Assembly: GCA_035545735.1 (NCBI GenBank)
Contig: DASZXS010000061.1
Span: 60,332 to 124,331 of the forward strand
Source of the DNA: JAJYKC01 sp035545735
GTDB taxonomy: Bacteria > Acidobacteriota > Terriglobia > Bryobacterales > Bryobacteraceae
Direction: 5' to 3'
Length of the DNA stretch: 64,000 nucleotides
Below are positions 9,258-16,291 of the stretch, one piece after another. The notes below the pieces were generated by a model that saw only the letters and a program-made list of their open reading frames with translations, did no database searches and was not told where the DNA came from. The position numbers and the translations under genes were made by a program. Positions within the stretch are counted from its first letter, which is position 1. Every line of letters begins with the position of its first letter.

Positions 9258-10295
9258 TTACACTGCCGCGAGCTCGCTTGCCCGAGCCGTGCTCCACAGC
9301 GCCACGTAGGGCTTCAACTCTTCCATCATGGTATGAAAACGCGCCAGGTCGAGCGATTGCGCGCCGTCGCTGACTGCCTTTTCGGGCGCCGGGTGCACTT
9401 CGACAATCAGACCATCGGCGCCAATCGCCACGCCCGCGCGTGACAGCGCCGGAACCAAGCTACGCTTCCCGGTCGCGTGGCTGGGGTCAAGGATCACCGG
9501 GAGATGCGTCAACTCGTTCAGCACCGCCACCGCCGTGATGTCGCAAGTGTTGCGGGTCGCGGTTTCAAACGTGCGAATACCGCGCTCGCAGAGAATAACG
9601 TCCGGATTGCCGTGCGCCACGACATACTCGGCGGACATCAGCAGTTCTTTAATGGTCGAGCTCATGCCGCGCTTCAACAGCACCGGCCGGCCGCAGCGCC
9701 CCAACGTCTTCAAGAGCGCAAAGTTCTGCATGTTGCGTGCACCGATTTGCAGAATATCGGCGTATCCGGCCACCAGATCCACGTCGCGGTCGCTCATCAC
9801 TTCCGTGACAATTCCCAACCCGGTCGCGGCCTTGGCCTTGGCCATCAGCTTCAGCCCCTCTTCTTCGAGGCCCTGAAAATCGTAAGGCGAAGTGCGCGGC
9901 TTGAACGCTCCGCCGCGCAGGAACTTGGCGCCCGAGCGCGCCACGCCCTCGGCGGCCTGCATAATCTGCTTTTCGCTCTCCACCGAGCACGGACCCGCCA
10001 TGACGATAAACTCGTCGCCGCCGATCTCGACCCCGTTCGCCCGGATCTGCGACTTGTGCGGTCTGAATTCCTTGCTCACAAATTTGTACGGCGCGGAAAT
10101 GCGCATCGCTTTCTCCACTTGAGGCATCGCTTCCACCGATTCGAGACACGCCGTCACATCGCCCATACCCACTACGCCGATGACGACCCGCTCCTCTCCC
10201 TCAATGGAGTGAACCTTATAGCCAAACTCGCGAATTCTCTCGCATACCTGGTCAATTTCCTGCCGCGTCGACTGTAGCTTCATCGAGATGATCAT
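9258..10295 (-). CDS. aroF: 3-deoxy-7-phosphoheptulonate (DAHP) synthase, class I-beta
   Basis: Condenses phosphoenolpyruvate and erythrose-4-phosphate, the entry step to chorismate and the aromatic amino acids. The 345 residues follow the Thermotoga-type enzyme: an N-terminal ferredoxin-like/ACT-like regulatory domain (1-80, MIISMKLQSTRQEIDQV onwards) and a KDO8P/DAHP barrel. The barrel shows AGPCSVE, KFLRGGAFKPRTSPYDFQG, QIGARNMQNF, LCERGIRTFE and DPSHATGKR. The N-terminal domain implies feedback inhibition by Tyr/Phe or prephenate. ATG 10295 has an AGGAAG about 8 nt upstream. It heads an operon with the anchored protein and the PfkB kinase. A leader peptide and terminator upstream (10328-10489) indicate transcription attenuation by aromatic amino acid supply. 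Confidence 0.97.
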   Translation of the reverse strand: MIISMKLQSTRQEIDQVCERIREFGYKVHSIEGEERVVIGVVGMGDVTACLESVEAMPQVEKAMRISAPYKFVSKEFRPHKSQIRANGVEIGGDEFIVMAGPCSVESEKQIMQAAEGVARSGAKFLRGGAFKPRTSPYDFQGLEEEGLKLMAKAKAATGLGIVTEVMSDRDVDLVAGYADILQIGARNMQNFALLKTLGRCGRPVLLKRGMSSTIKELLMSAEYVVAHGNPDVILCERGIRTFETATRNTCDITAVAVLNELTHLPVILDPSHATGKRSLVPALSRAGVAIGADGLIVEVHPAPEKAVSDGAQSLDLARFHTMMEELKPYVALWSTARASELAAV

Positions 10296-10327
10296 TTTTT
10301 TCTTCCTGAAAAGGCTGACTGAACAAC

Positions 10328-10352
10328 AAAAAACCCACTCTTTCGAGTGGGT
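10328..10352 (-). terminator. Intrinsic terminator acting as attenuator of DAHP synthase
   Basis: On the minus strand ACCCACTC and GAGTGGGT form a perfect 8-bp stem with a 4-nt loop (GAAA), followed directly by TTTTTT. It lies 33 nt before the DAHP synthase ATG and 47 nt after the leader peptide stop. It therefore sits between promoter and structural gene, the position expected of an attenuator. An upstream GGGTGGC segment (near 10388) could pair imperfectly with the GCGACCC that opens the terminator stem, a candidate antiterminator. Confidence 0.85.
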
Positions 10353-10398
10353 CGCTTACTTCCAAATCTAAAATCGCGCCAACGCCACCCGTCTCGAT

Positions 10399-10452
10399 TC
10401 AGGTGCTAAACCAGAACCAAAATCGAAAGGAATTGCAATAGGCGGAACGCAT
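10399..10452 (-). CDS. Leader peptide MRSAYCNSFRFWFWFST of DAHP synthase attenuator
   Basis: A 17-codon ORF between promoter and terminator. Seven of 17 residues are aromatic: Phe at 9, 11, 13, 15, Trp at 12 and 14, Tyr at 5, with the run concentrated just before the stop TGA. This is what is expected of a ribosome-stalling sensor for charged tRNA-Phe/tRNA-Trp. When aromatics are short the ribosome would pause and prevent terminator formation. There is no Shine-Dalgarno; the -10 hexamer ends 8 nt before the ATG, so the transcript should begin 1-3 nt from it and be translated leaderless. An analogous Phe-rich leader is known to me upstream of aroF in corynebacteria. Confidence 0.85.
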   Translation of the reverse strand: MRSAYCNSFRFWFWFST

Positions 10453-10460
10453 GAAGTTTT

Positions 10461-10489
10461 AGTATAGATATCTCGAAAAGCCGATGCAA
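10461..10489 (-). promoter_or_regulatory. Sigma-70 promoter of the aro operon (TTGCAT-N17-TATACT)
   Basis: Minus strand -35 TTGCAT (10484-10489), 17-bp spacer, -10 TATACT (10461-10466). Predicted start near 10454, two bases before the leader peptide ATG. Confidence 0.8.
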
Positions 10490-10527
10490 GTCCCTACCTC
10501 GTGGTGGTGTGCATCCCCGCTGCGGAT

Positions 10528-10556
10528 CCTCGGCCGCGGTCCGGCCGCGTCCGAGG
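10528..10556. repeat. GC-rich inverted repeat upstream of the aro promoter
   Basis: CCTCGG and CCGAGG form the outer stem, and after one mismatch five more pairs follow (CGCGG with CCGCG) around a short loop. It lies between the divergent aro and smc promoters. No T-run is present. Its function is unknown; it may be a structural or protein-binding site. Confidence 0.4.
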
Positions 10557-10599
10557 CCCGCCTCCGCTGGCGGAAAATGGCGCCGCTACCCCGCACACA

Positions 10600-10642
10600 C
10601 TACTATATTTAGTAGGGCTTGCAAAATGATGTCTAAATTTAG
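10600..10642. promoter_or_regulatory. AT-rich dyads upstream of smc (possible operator)
   Basis: Two dyads lie in an otherwise GC-rich gap: CTACTA-TATT-TAGTAG (10600-10615) and the perfect palindrome CTAAATTTAG (10633-10642). Both contain ATTTAG followed by G-rich sequence. They sit just upstream of the putative smc promoter and are candidate regulator sites, without a known regulator. Confidence 0.3.
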
Positions 10643-10654
10643 GGGTTCATCTGC

Positions 10655-10683
10655 TTTACTTTCGAACCCGTTCCGACTACGAT
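10655..10683 (+). promoter_or_regulatory. Putative smc promoter (TTTACT-N17-TACGAT)
   Basis: -35 TTTACT (10655-10660) and -10 TACGAT (10678-10683), each four of six matches to consensus with ideal 17-bp spacing. Start near 10690 leaves a 38-nt leader containing GGGAGGA. Confidence 0.4.
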
Positions 10684-10727
10684 GATGTCATCCCCCGAGA
10701 ATAAGAATTAGGGAGGACGATGTTCCA

Positions 10728-13700
10728 TTGCTGAAACTCAAACGAGTCGAAATCCACGGCTTCAAATCCTTCTTCGACAAGACCGAACTGCGGTTCAACG
10801 GCTCCGGCATTGCCGCTGTCGTAGGGCCGAACGGCTGCGGTAAGTCCAATCTTAGCGACGCGATGAGTTGGGTCCTGGGCGAGCAGTCCGCCAAGAACCT
10901 CCGCGGCGTGCGGATGGAGGACGTGATTTTCGCCGGCACCGGCCAAAAGAAGCCCCTCGGCATGGCGTCTGTCACGATGACGCTGATGGATCCCACGGTC
11001 CTCCCCGACAGCAATGCGATTTCCGACGTTCCCCCGCTCTTTAAGGACGGCGCCGCTTCGGACGAACACCAAAACGGCAGCCAGAACGGCCATCAAAATG
11101 GTCACCGGAATGGGCATCAGAACGGCGTGGCCGCCGCGAACGGCATCCCTGTCACCGCCGCTACCCCCTCCAAGGAGCGGGAAATCACCATCACCCGCCG
11201 GCTTTACCGCTCGGGGGAGAGTGAATACCTGATCAACGGCCGCCCCGCGCGCCTGCGCGACATTCAGGATCTCTTCCTGGGCACCGGACTGGGGCCGGAA
11301 AGCTACGCCATCATCGAACAGGGGCGCATCGGGCAGATTCTGAGCAACCGCCCGCAGGACCGGCGCGCGGTGATCGAGGAAGCCGCGGGCATCACTAAAT
11401 TCAAGACGCGCCGCCGGCTGGCGGAGGCGAAACTGGAAGGCGCCAAGCAGAACCTGAGCCGCGTCTTCGACATTCTCGAAGAAGTCAGCCGGCAGGTCAA
11501 TTCGTTGAAGCGCCAGGCCGCCAAGGCGAAGCGCTACGAAGAATTGAAGGTGGAGATGGTGGCTCACCTCCGCCGTGCCCTCACCGGGAAGTTCCGCATG
11601 ATTGAGCGCGAAGCGGCCAAAACCGCGCTCGACCTTAGCCAGGCGCAGACGGTTTTCCAATCGTTGAACGATAGGGTGGGCTCCAGCGAAAAGGAATACG
11701 CAGCCGCCCAGGAGCAGTGCTATCGCACGGAAGCGCTCCTCACCGAAGCGCGGGCCAAGCTCCACGAATGCCGCCTGGAGGAGGAGCGGACACGCGGGAA
11801 GCTCGATTACCAGTCGAAGCAGATTGCGTCGATGGAAACCCGCCTCGCACAGGGCGAGACCGAATCGGCGACCCTGGAACAGCGCGAGCTCCAGTTCAGG
11901 CAGGAACTTGAAAGTGCGCTGCAAAGCGTTGCGGAATTGGAACAACAGGTTCAGTCCGGGCGCGAGCGGCTGGCCGCGAAAGGCGCCGGCCGGGAAGAAC
12001 TGCAGCGCTCGCTTCAGGAACGCAACCGGACACTCGAAGCCGGCCGTCAGCAGATCCTCCGTCTGCTCGGCGAGGCTTCCTCACTCCGGAATCAGGTCGC
12101 CAAGTTGGATGAGTATTTCGCGGCCATCGAACGCGACACCACCCGGGCGCGCCAGGAGGAAGCTTCCGCTGTTTCCGAAATGCAGCGTCTGGAACAGCGG
12201 AAGGCGGAGCTTTCCGAAAGCACTTCCGCCCGCCAGTTGCAGCTCGCCTCCGTGATGGAGGAACGGCGCTCCCTCGAAGAAAATCTCAGCGTACAGCGCT
12301 CCCAGGCCGCCGCCACTCGGAAAAAGCTGGAGGAGCTGCGCACCGCGGCCTCCGGCCTTCAGGCGCGCCATCATTCGTTATCCGAAGTCCTTTCCCACCG
12401 TGCTTATACGGCGGAAGGTGTGAAGCGTCTCTTTACCGCCATTGAAAAGGGCGGCGCGGATTTCCGCCCGTCCGGCGTTCTGGCGGATTTTGTGGAAGTG
12501 GAGCCCTCCGTTGAAAAAGCAGCCGAAGAATTTCTTCATGAAGAACTCGAATATGTTGTTGTAAACAACTGGCAGGAGGCAGGCCAAGGCATTCAGCTCC
12601 TGCGGGAAGACGTGGATGGCCGCGCTACCTTCCTGGTCCATCCCGAAGCGGGCAGCGCGAACCATGGCGCGGGCCGTGTCGAAGAGATTCGGTCTCGCGC
12701 CGGCGTCACCGGGCTCCTCCGCGACCATGTCCGCCTTACCAACGGGCTCTCCGACTCCCCGGCCGGCCTTCTCCCCCGCCTGGGCAACTGCTTTCTCGCG
12801 GCCGACCGCGACGCCGCCCAAAGTCTTGCCACCGAGTTCCCCGACTATTACTTCCTGCTTCCCGATGGCGTTAGCTATCACGGACACGCCGTGAGCGGCG
12901 GAAAGAAGACCGGCAGCGGACCGCTCCAACTCAAGCGCGAGCTTCGCGAATTGACCCGCCTGATGCGCGAAAAGCAGGCGGAAGTAGCAGCCGAAACCGA
13001 GTCCCTGAATGAACTCGATGCCGGCATCGCGGCTCTCGCCGAGCGTTTGGAAGCCGCGCGGGCCACCCAGCAATCCCAGGAAAAGGAAGTCCTTGCCCTC
13101 GATCACGAGGCGCGCAAGTTAGCGGAGGAATTTTCGCGCACCCAGTCTCGCCTTTCGGTGTCGCGCCTCGAACTGGACCGCCTGAACAAGGACCGGGAGC
13201 GCTCGCTCGAACAGCGAGACCGGAGCCAGGTGCTGGTGGAAGAGAAAGAACAGTCCCGCGCCGCGCAGGAGCAGGCGCTGGAACAGGCGCGCGCCGAATT
13301 GGAAGTTCTTCAGGCGGACGCCACACGGCTGTCCGAGGAACACTCGGCTCTTCGCGCGGAGGTCGCCGGTCTCGATGAACGCCGGCGCGCCGCACAAAGC
13401 GAACGGGCCCGGAAGGAAGATCAGCTTCGCGAAATTTCGCGCCGCCGCGAGGGTCTTGCCTCTGAGATGGCGCGTCTCGGCGTGGAGCGCACCCGTCTGC
13501 TCTCCGACAACGTCGATTTGGGTGGCCGCGCCGGAGAGCTGAAAACCTCCATTGAAAAGCTGACGGTCGAGGTCGAACAGCTCGCCAGCTCGGAAACCGC
13601 TTTTCGCGAATCGGTTTCCGCCTTGGATGAGTCCCTGAAGCAACTGCGCGCGGAAGCGCAGGCTGCCCAGGAGAATCGATCCCAAACCGAGCTTGCCCTG

Positions 13701-14516
13701 GTGAGGCTCCAGGCCGAGTTAAAGTTCCTCGACGAAACCAGCCGCAAGGAGCTGGGTGTCGCCGCCGAAGAACTGGCATCCGGCGAAGAGATTGTTCCGG
13801 ATGAAGTGGGACTTGAGGAATCGGAAGCCAAGTACCAGGAGGTGCGAGCGCGCATCGAAGCGCTTGGCGCGGTGAACCCCGACGCGTTGCAGGAGTTCCA
13901 GGAAGCGCAGCAGCGCTACGATTTTCTGAACGCCCAGCGCCAGGACCTGCTGGATTCGATCCGCGACACCGAGAAGGCCATTCAGGAAATTGACGTCGAG
14001 ACGCGCAAGCGGTTCGCCGAAGCGTTTGAAGCCATCAACATCAACTTCCGGGAGATGTTCACCACGCTGTTCTCGGGCGGCGCGGCCGAGATGCGGCTCA
14101 CCGATGAGCTGAACGTCAACGAGTCCGGAATCGATATCGTTGCGTCGCCCCCGGGCAAGAAGCTTCAGAACGTGCTGCTGCTTTCCGGCGGCGAGAAGTC
14201 GTTAACGGCGATGGCGCTGCTGATGGCGATTTTCCGCTACCAGCCCAGCCCGTTCTGTATCCTGGACGAAGTGGATGCGCCGCTCGACGATCCGAACATC
14301 GTGCGCCTCACGCGCCTGCTGCAGGACATGTCGAGCCAGACGCAATTCGTCGTCATCACTCACTCCAAGCGCACGATGGAAGTAGCCCAGGCGCTGTATG
14401 GCGTAACGATGCAAGAGCCCGGAGTTTCGAAGCTGGTATCGGTGAAATTCCAACCGGCGGGCGAAAACGGAACGCACGCGACATCGCGCCGCGAACTCGT
14501 GGGCGCTCGCGCATAA
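10728..14516 (+). CDS. smc: Chromosome segregation ATPase SMC
   Basis: Condensin subunit that compacts and segregates the chromosome with ScpA/ScpB. Of 1,262 residues, the N-terminal head has Walker A (GPNGCGKSN, 33-41). Long coiled coils flank a hinge at about 561-720. The C-terminal head carries the signature LLSGGEKS (near 1149) and Walker B CILDEVDAPLDD (near 1175). The start is TTG 10728, 10 nt after GGGAGGA; an ATG at 10720 opens only a four-codon ORF that overlaps it. Unusual: residues about 87-145 of the N-terminal head carry a low-complexity insertion with five H-Q-N-G-type repeats, between the MTLMDPT strand and the ITRRLYRSGESEYLING segment that are adjacent in ordinary SMC proteins. 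scpA/scpB are not in the window. Confidence 0.97.
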   Translation: MLKLKRVEIHGFKSFFDKTELRFNGSGIAAVVGPNGCGKSNLSDAMSWVLGEQSAKNLRGVRMEDVIFAGTGQKKPLGMASVTMTLMDPTVLPDSNAISDVPPLFKDGAASDEHQNGSQNGHQNGHRNGHQNGVAAANGIPVTAATPSKEREITITRRLYRSGESEYLINGRPARLRDIQDLFLGTGLGPESYAIIEQGRIGQILSNRPQDRRAVIEEAAGITKFKTRRRLAEAKLEGAKQNLSRVFDILEEVSRQVNSLKRQAAKAKRYEELKVEMVAHLRRALTGKFRMIEREAAKTALDLSQAQTVFQSLNDRVGSSEKEYAAAQEQCYRTEALLTEARAKLHECRLEEERTRGKLDYQSKQIASMETRLAQGETESATLEQRELQFRQELESALQSVAELEQQVQSGRERLAAKGAGREELQRSLQERNRTLEAGRQQILRLLGEASSLRNQVAKLDEYFAAIERDTTRARQEEASAVSEMQRLEQRKAELSESTSARQLQLASVMEERRSLEENLSVQRSQAAATRKKLEELRTAASGLQARHHSLSEVLSHRAYTAEGVKRLFTAIEKGGADFRPSGVLADFVEVEPSVEKAAEEFLHEELEYVVVNNWQEAGQGIQLLREDVDGRATFLVHPEAGSANHGAGRVEEIRSRAGVTGLLRDHVRLTNGLSDSPAGLLPRLGNCFLAADRDAAQSLATEFPDYYFLLPDGVSYHGHAVSGGKKTGSGPLQLKRELRELTRLMREKQAEVAAETESLNELDAGIAALAERLEAARATQQSQEKEVLALDHEARKLAEEFSRTQSRLSVSRLELDRLNKDRERSLEQRDRSQVLVEEKEQSRAAQEQALEQARAELEVLQADATRLSEEHSALRAEVAGLDERRRAAQSERARKEDQLREISRRREGLASEMARLGVERTRLLSDNVDLGGRAGELKTSIEKLTVEVEQLASSETAFRESVSALDESLKQLRAEAQAAQENRSQTELALVRLQAELKFLDETSRKELGVAAEELASGEEIVPDEVGLEESEAKYQEVRARIEALGAVNPDALQEFQEAQQRYDFLNAQRQDLLDSIRDTEKAIQEIDVETRKRFAEAFEAININFREMFTTLFSGGAAEMRLTDELNVNESGIDIVASPPGKKLQNVLLLSGGEKSLTAMALLMAIFRYQPSPFCILDEVDAPLDDPNIVRLTRLLQDMSSQTQFVVITHSKRTMEVAQALYGVTMQEPGVSKLVSVKFQPAGENGTHATSRRELVGARA
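11067..11126 (+). repeat. Five 12-bp in-frame repeats encoding (H/S)(Q/R)NG
   Basis: Units at 11067, 11079, 11091, 11103 and 11115 encode HQNG, SQNG, HQNG, HRNG, HQNG (SMC residues 114-133). Codons differ between units (CAC/CAT, CAA/CAG, AAC/AAT, GGC/GGT/GGG), so the repetition is kept at protein level rather than being fresh slippage. Confidence 0.9.
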
Positions 14517-14590
14517 CGGTAGTACAACCCGGTTGCTGCCCTCATTCGAATAGCTCCGGGCGAAAGCGTTTCCTGGCTTTTCTCCCTGAG

Positions 14591-14596
14591 TACAAT
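14591..14596 (+). promoter_or_regulatory. -10 hexamer TACAAT, predicted leaderless start
   Basis: TACAAT, then GGACGA, then the ATG of the following membrane protein: the predicted +1 is the A of the ATG. The -35 is poor (GTTTCC at 17 bp). Confidence 0.45.
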
Positions 14597-14602
14597 GGAC
14601 GA

Positions 14603-16288
14603 ATGTCAGTAAGCGCAGCGCGGGGCCGGCGCTTCGCGATGCCCGGAGCGATTCTGCTTTACGTGATCCTTTACGCGTTCACCGTGGAGGAGAAGACCGG
14701 CGACACCACCGTTTATGCGGACGACATTCTGCGCTATTTCCAGGGGACCGCCGGAAACCGGACGCTGTGGGAATTCGGACACCTGCTTTGGCGCCCCCTC
14801 GGTTTCTTTCTGTGGCGCGCCGGGCACAGCGCCCTGTCGCCGTGGTTCCACGGCAGCGCGGTTCTCGAAATCACCGCCGTTCTTTTCGTCCTTTGTTTTC
14901 TCTCCGGCATGGCGCTTGTACCGCTCTGCTATACGCTTTGCGGCCGGCTTGGCATTCAAAACCAACACGCCTGGGCGATAACCGCCGGACTGCTGCTATC
15001 CGCCACCGTTTTGAATTACACGCACTCCGGGTCGGCCTACAACCCCGGACTGGCCCTCAACCTCGGCGGCCAGATTCTCCTCCTGGATGCCGCCGCGCGC
15101 CGGAAGCATTCGACCGCCCGCGCGATTGCGAGCGGCGTCCTGCTGGCGCTCTCCGTCGCCATCTGGTTTCCCTATGTCCTTAGCTTGCCCGCGGCGTTCC
15201 TGATCGGCTGGTTTGGTGGAGCGGCCGGGCGAGGGCGCATCCGCCCCCTCTGCATCTCTCTCGTCTCCACCAGCGCAGCCGGTTTCATTCTCTTCGCAAT
15301 AGGCGGCTGGCTGGCTGGAATCACTTCGCTTGCGCTACTTGCGGAGTGGATTTCCGGCAGCGCGCATGGGGTTCATCAGGGCCGGCAATTCATCCGCCTT
15401 CCCACGGGCATCACCCGCACTTTTTTTTATTTTGGCGATGACGGACTCCTGGTCAAACGCTTCGTCTTCGGCGATCCCTATGCGCCGGTGCGCTGGTACG
15501 ATCTGCTCACCGCGGGTTTGTGGAAAGTGGTGCTTACGTTCGCTTCGCTGACGGCCTTGTGCTGGTCGCTCGTCCGCCGCCGCGAAGGGTGGAGCGGACT
15601 CGCCGTCATGATCACCGGCTTTGCCCCTACCCTACTGTTCGCCGTCTTTCTGTTCGAAACAAGCGAGCCAGCCCGCTATGAGACGCTTTATCCGGCGCTG
15701 ATTGCCGCCCTCTGCGCCTCACTCACGCTTCCGACGCCGGCCCCGAATGTCCGGCGATGGATGGCCGTTTTTCTGGCGGCGATGATTGCCGTAAATCTAT
15801 ATGCCTTCGGCTGGGAACTGCGTGGAGCGGCCGCACAAGCCTCCGCGCGTGTGAAGCTCATCCAACCCAGGATCGAAAATCGCGGCGTCGCGTTCCTGGT
15901 TTCGTTCCGCGACCCGCTCTCCACATACTTCCAGCGGGATCCGTTTGTTGCCGAATACCGGCAGCATTCGCTCCCCTTCTTTCACGTGATTGAACCCGGC
16001 TCCGATCATGTCCCCACCTGGCGCCGGGATGCGGCCTGCGGCGTTTTGCAAACCTGGAAAAAGGGTGGGGACGCGTGGCTCTCCGTGCGCCTTCTGGCAT
16101 CAAAACCCAAACCGGAGTGGAATTGGGCGGAGCATGACGACGACCGCGTGCATTGGACCGATCTCCCGGCCTTTTTCCGGCAGTTCGAGACCGATGCCGC
16201 AACCGGTGAAGAAGACGGCTTCGTCCGCTTGGCGCCCACCGCCCGGAATCGGGACCTACTTGAAGATTTCTGCAGGCGCACCCGCTAA
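14603..16288 (+). CDS. Polytopic membrane protein, possibly GT-C-type glycosyltransferase
   Basis: A 561-residue protein with about ten hydrophobic segments spread over the first ~430 residues and a soluble C-terminal domain. The first extracytoplasmic loop contains DTTVYADDILRYFQG. Acidic residues in this loop are typical of GT-C fold lipid-linked-sugar transferases, but the motif is not diagnostic. No known family could be assigned. TACAAT six bases before the ATG suggests its own leaderless promoter, 86 nt after smc. It ends 3 bp from the convergent aminopeptidase gene. Treat as an uncharacterised membrane protein. Confidence 0.75.
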   Translation: MSVSAARGRRFAMPGAILLYVILYAFTVEEKTGDTTVYADDILRYFQGTAGNRTLWEFGHLLWRPLGFFLWRAGHSALSPWFHGSAVLEITAVLFVLCFLSGMALVPLCYTLCGRLGIQNQHAWAITAGLLLSATVLNYTHSGSAYNPGLALNLGGQILLLDAAARRKHSTARAIASGVLLALSVAIWFPYVLSLPAAFLIGWFGGAAGRGRIRPLCISLVSTSAAGFILFAIGGWLAGITSLALLAEWISGSAHGVHQGRQFIRLPTGITRTFFYFGDDGLLVKRFVFGDPYAPVRWYDLLTAGLWKVVLTFASLTALCWSLVRRREGWSGLAVMITGFAPTLLFAVFLFETSEPARYETLYPALIAALCASLTLPTPAPNVRRWMAVFLAAMIAVNLYAFGWELRGAAAQASARVKLIQPRIENRGVAFLVSFRDPLSTYFQRDPFVAEYRQHSLPFFHVIEPGSDHVPTWRRDAACGVLQTWKKGGDAWLSVRLLASKPKPEWNWAEHDDDRVHWTDLPAFFRQFETDAATGEEDGFVRLAPTARNRDLLEDFCRRTR

Positions 16289-16291
16289 TGG

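Noticed and set aside
11067..11126. Short tandem repeats considered as CRISPR or minisatellite
   Set aside because: In-frame 12-bp coding repeats without spacers inside smc; no CRISPR array or cas gene exists in the window.
10677..11945. 422-codon minus-strand ORF opposite smc
   Set aside because: Antisense shadow; composition is that of an out-of-frame translation, and it would cover the smc promoter.
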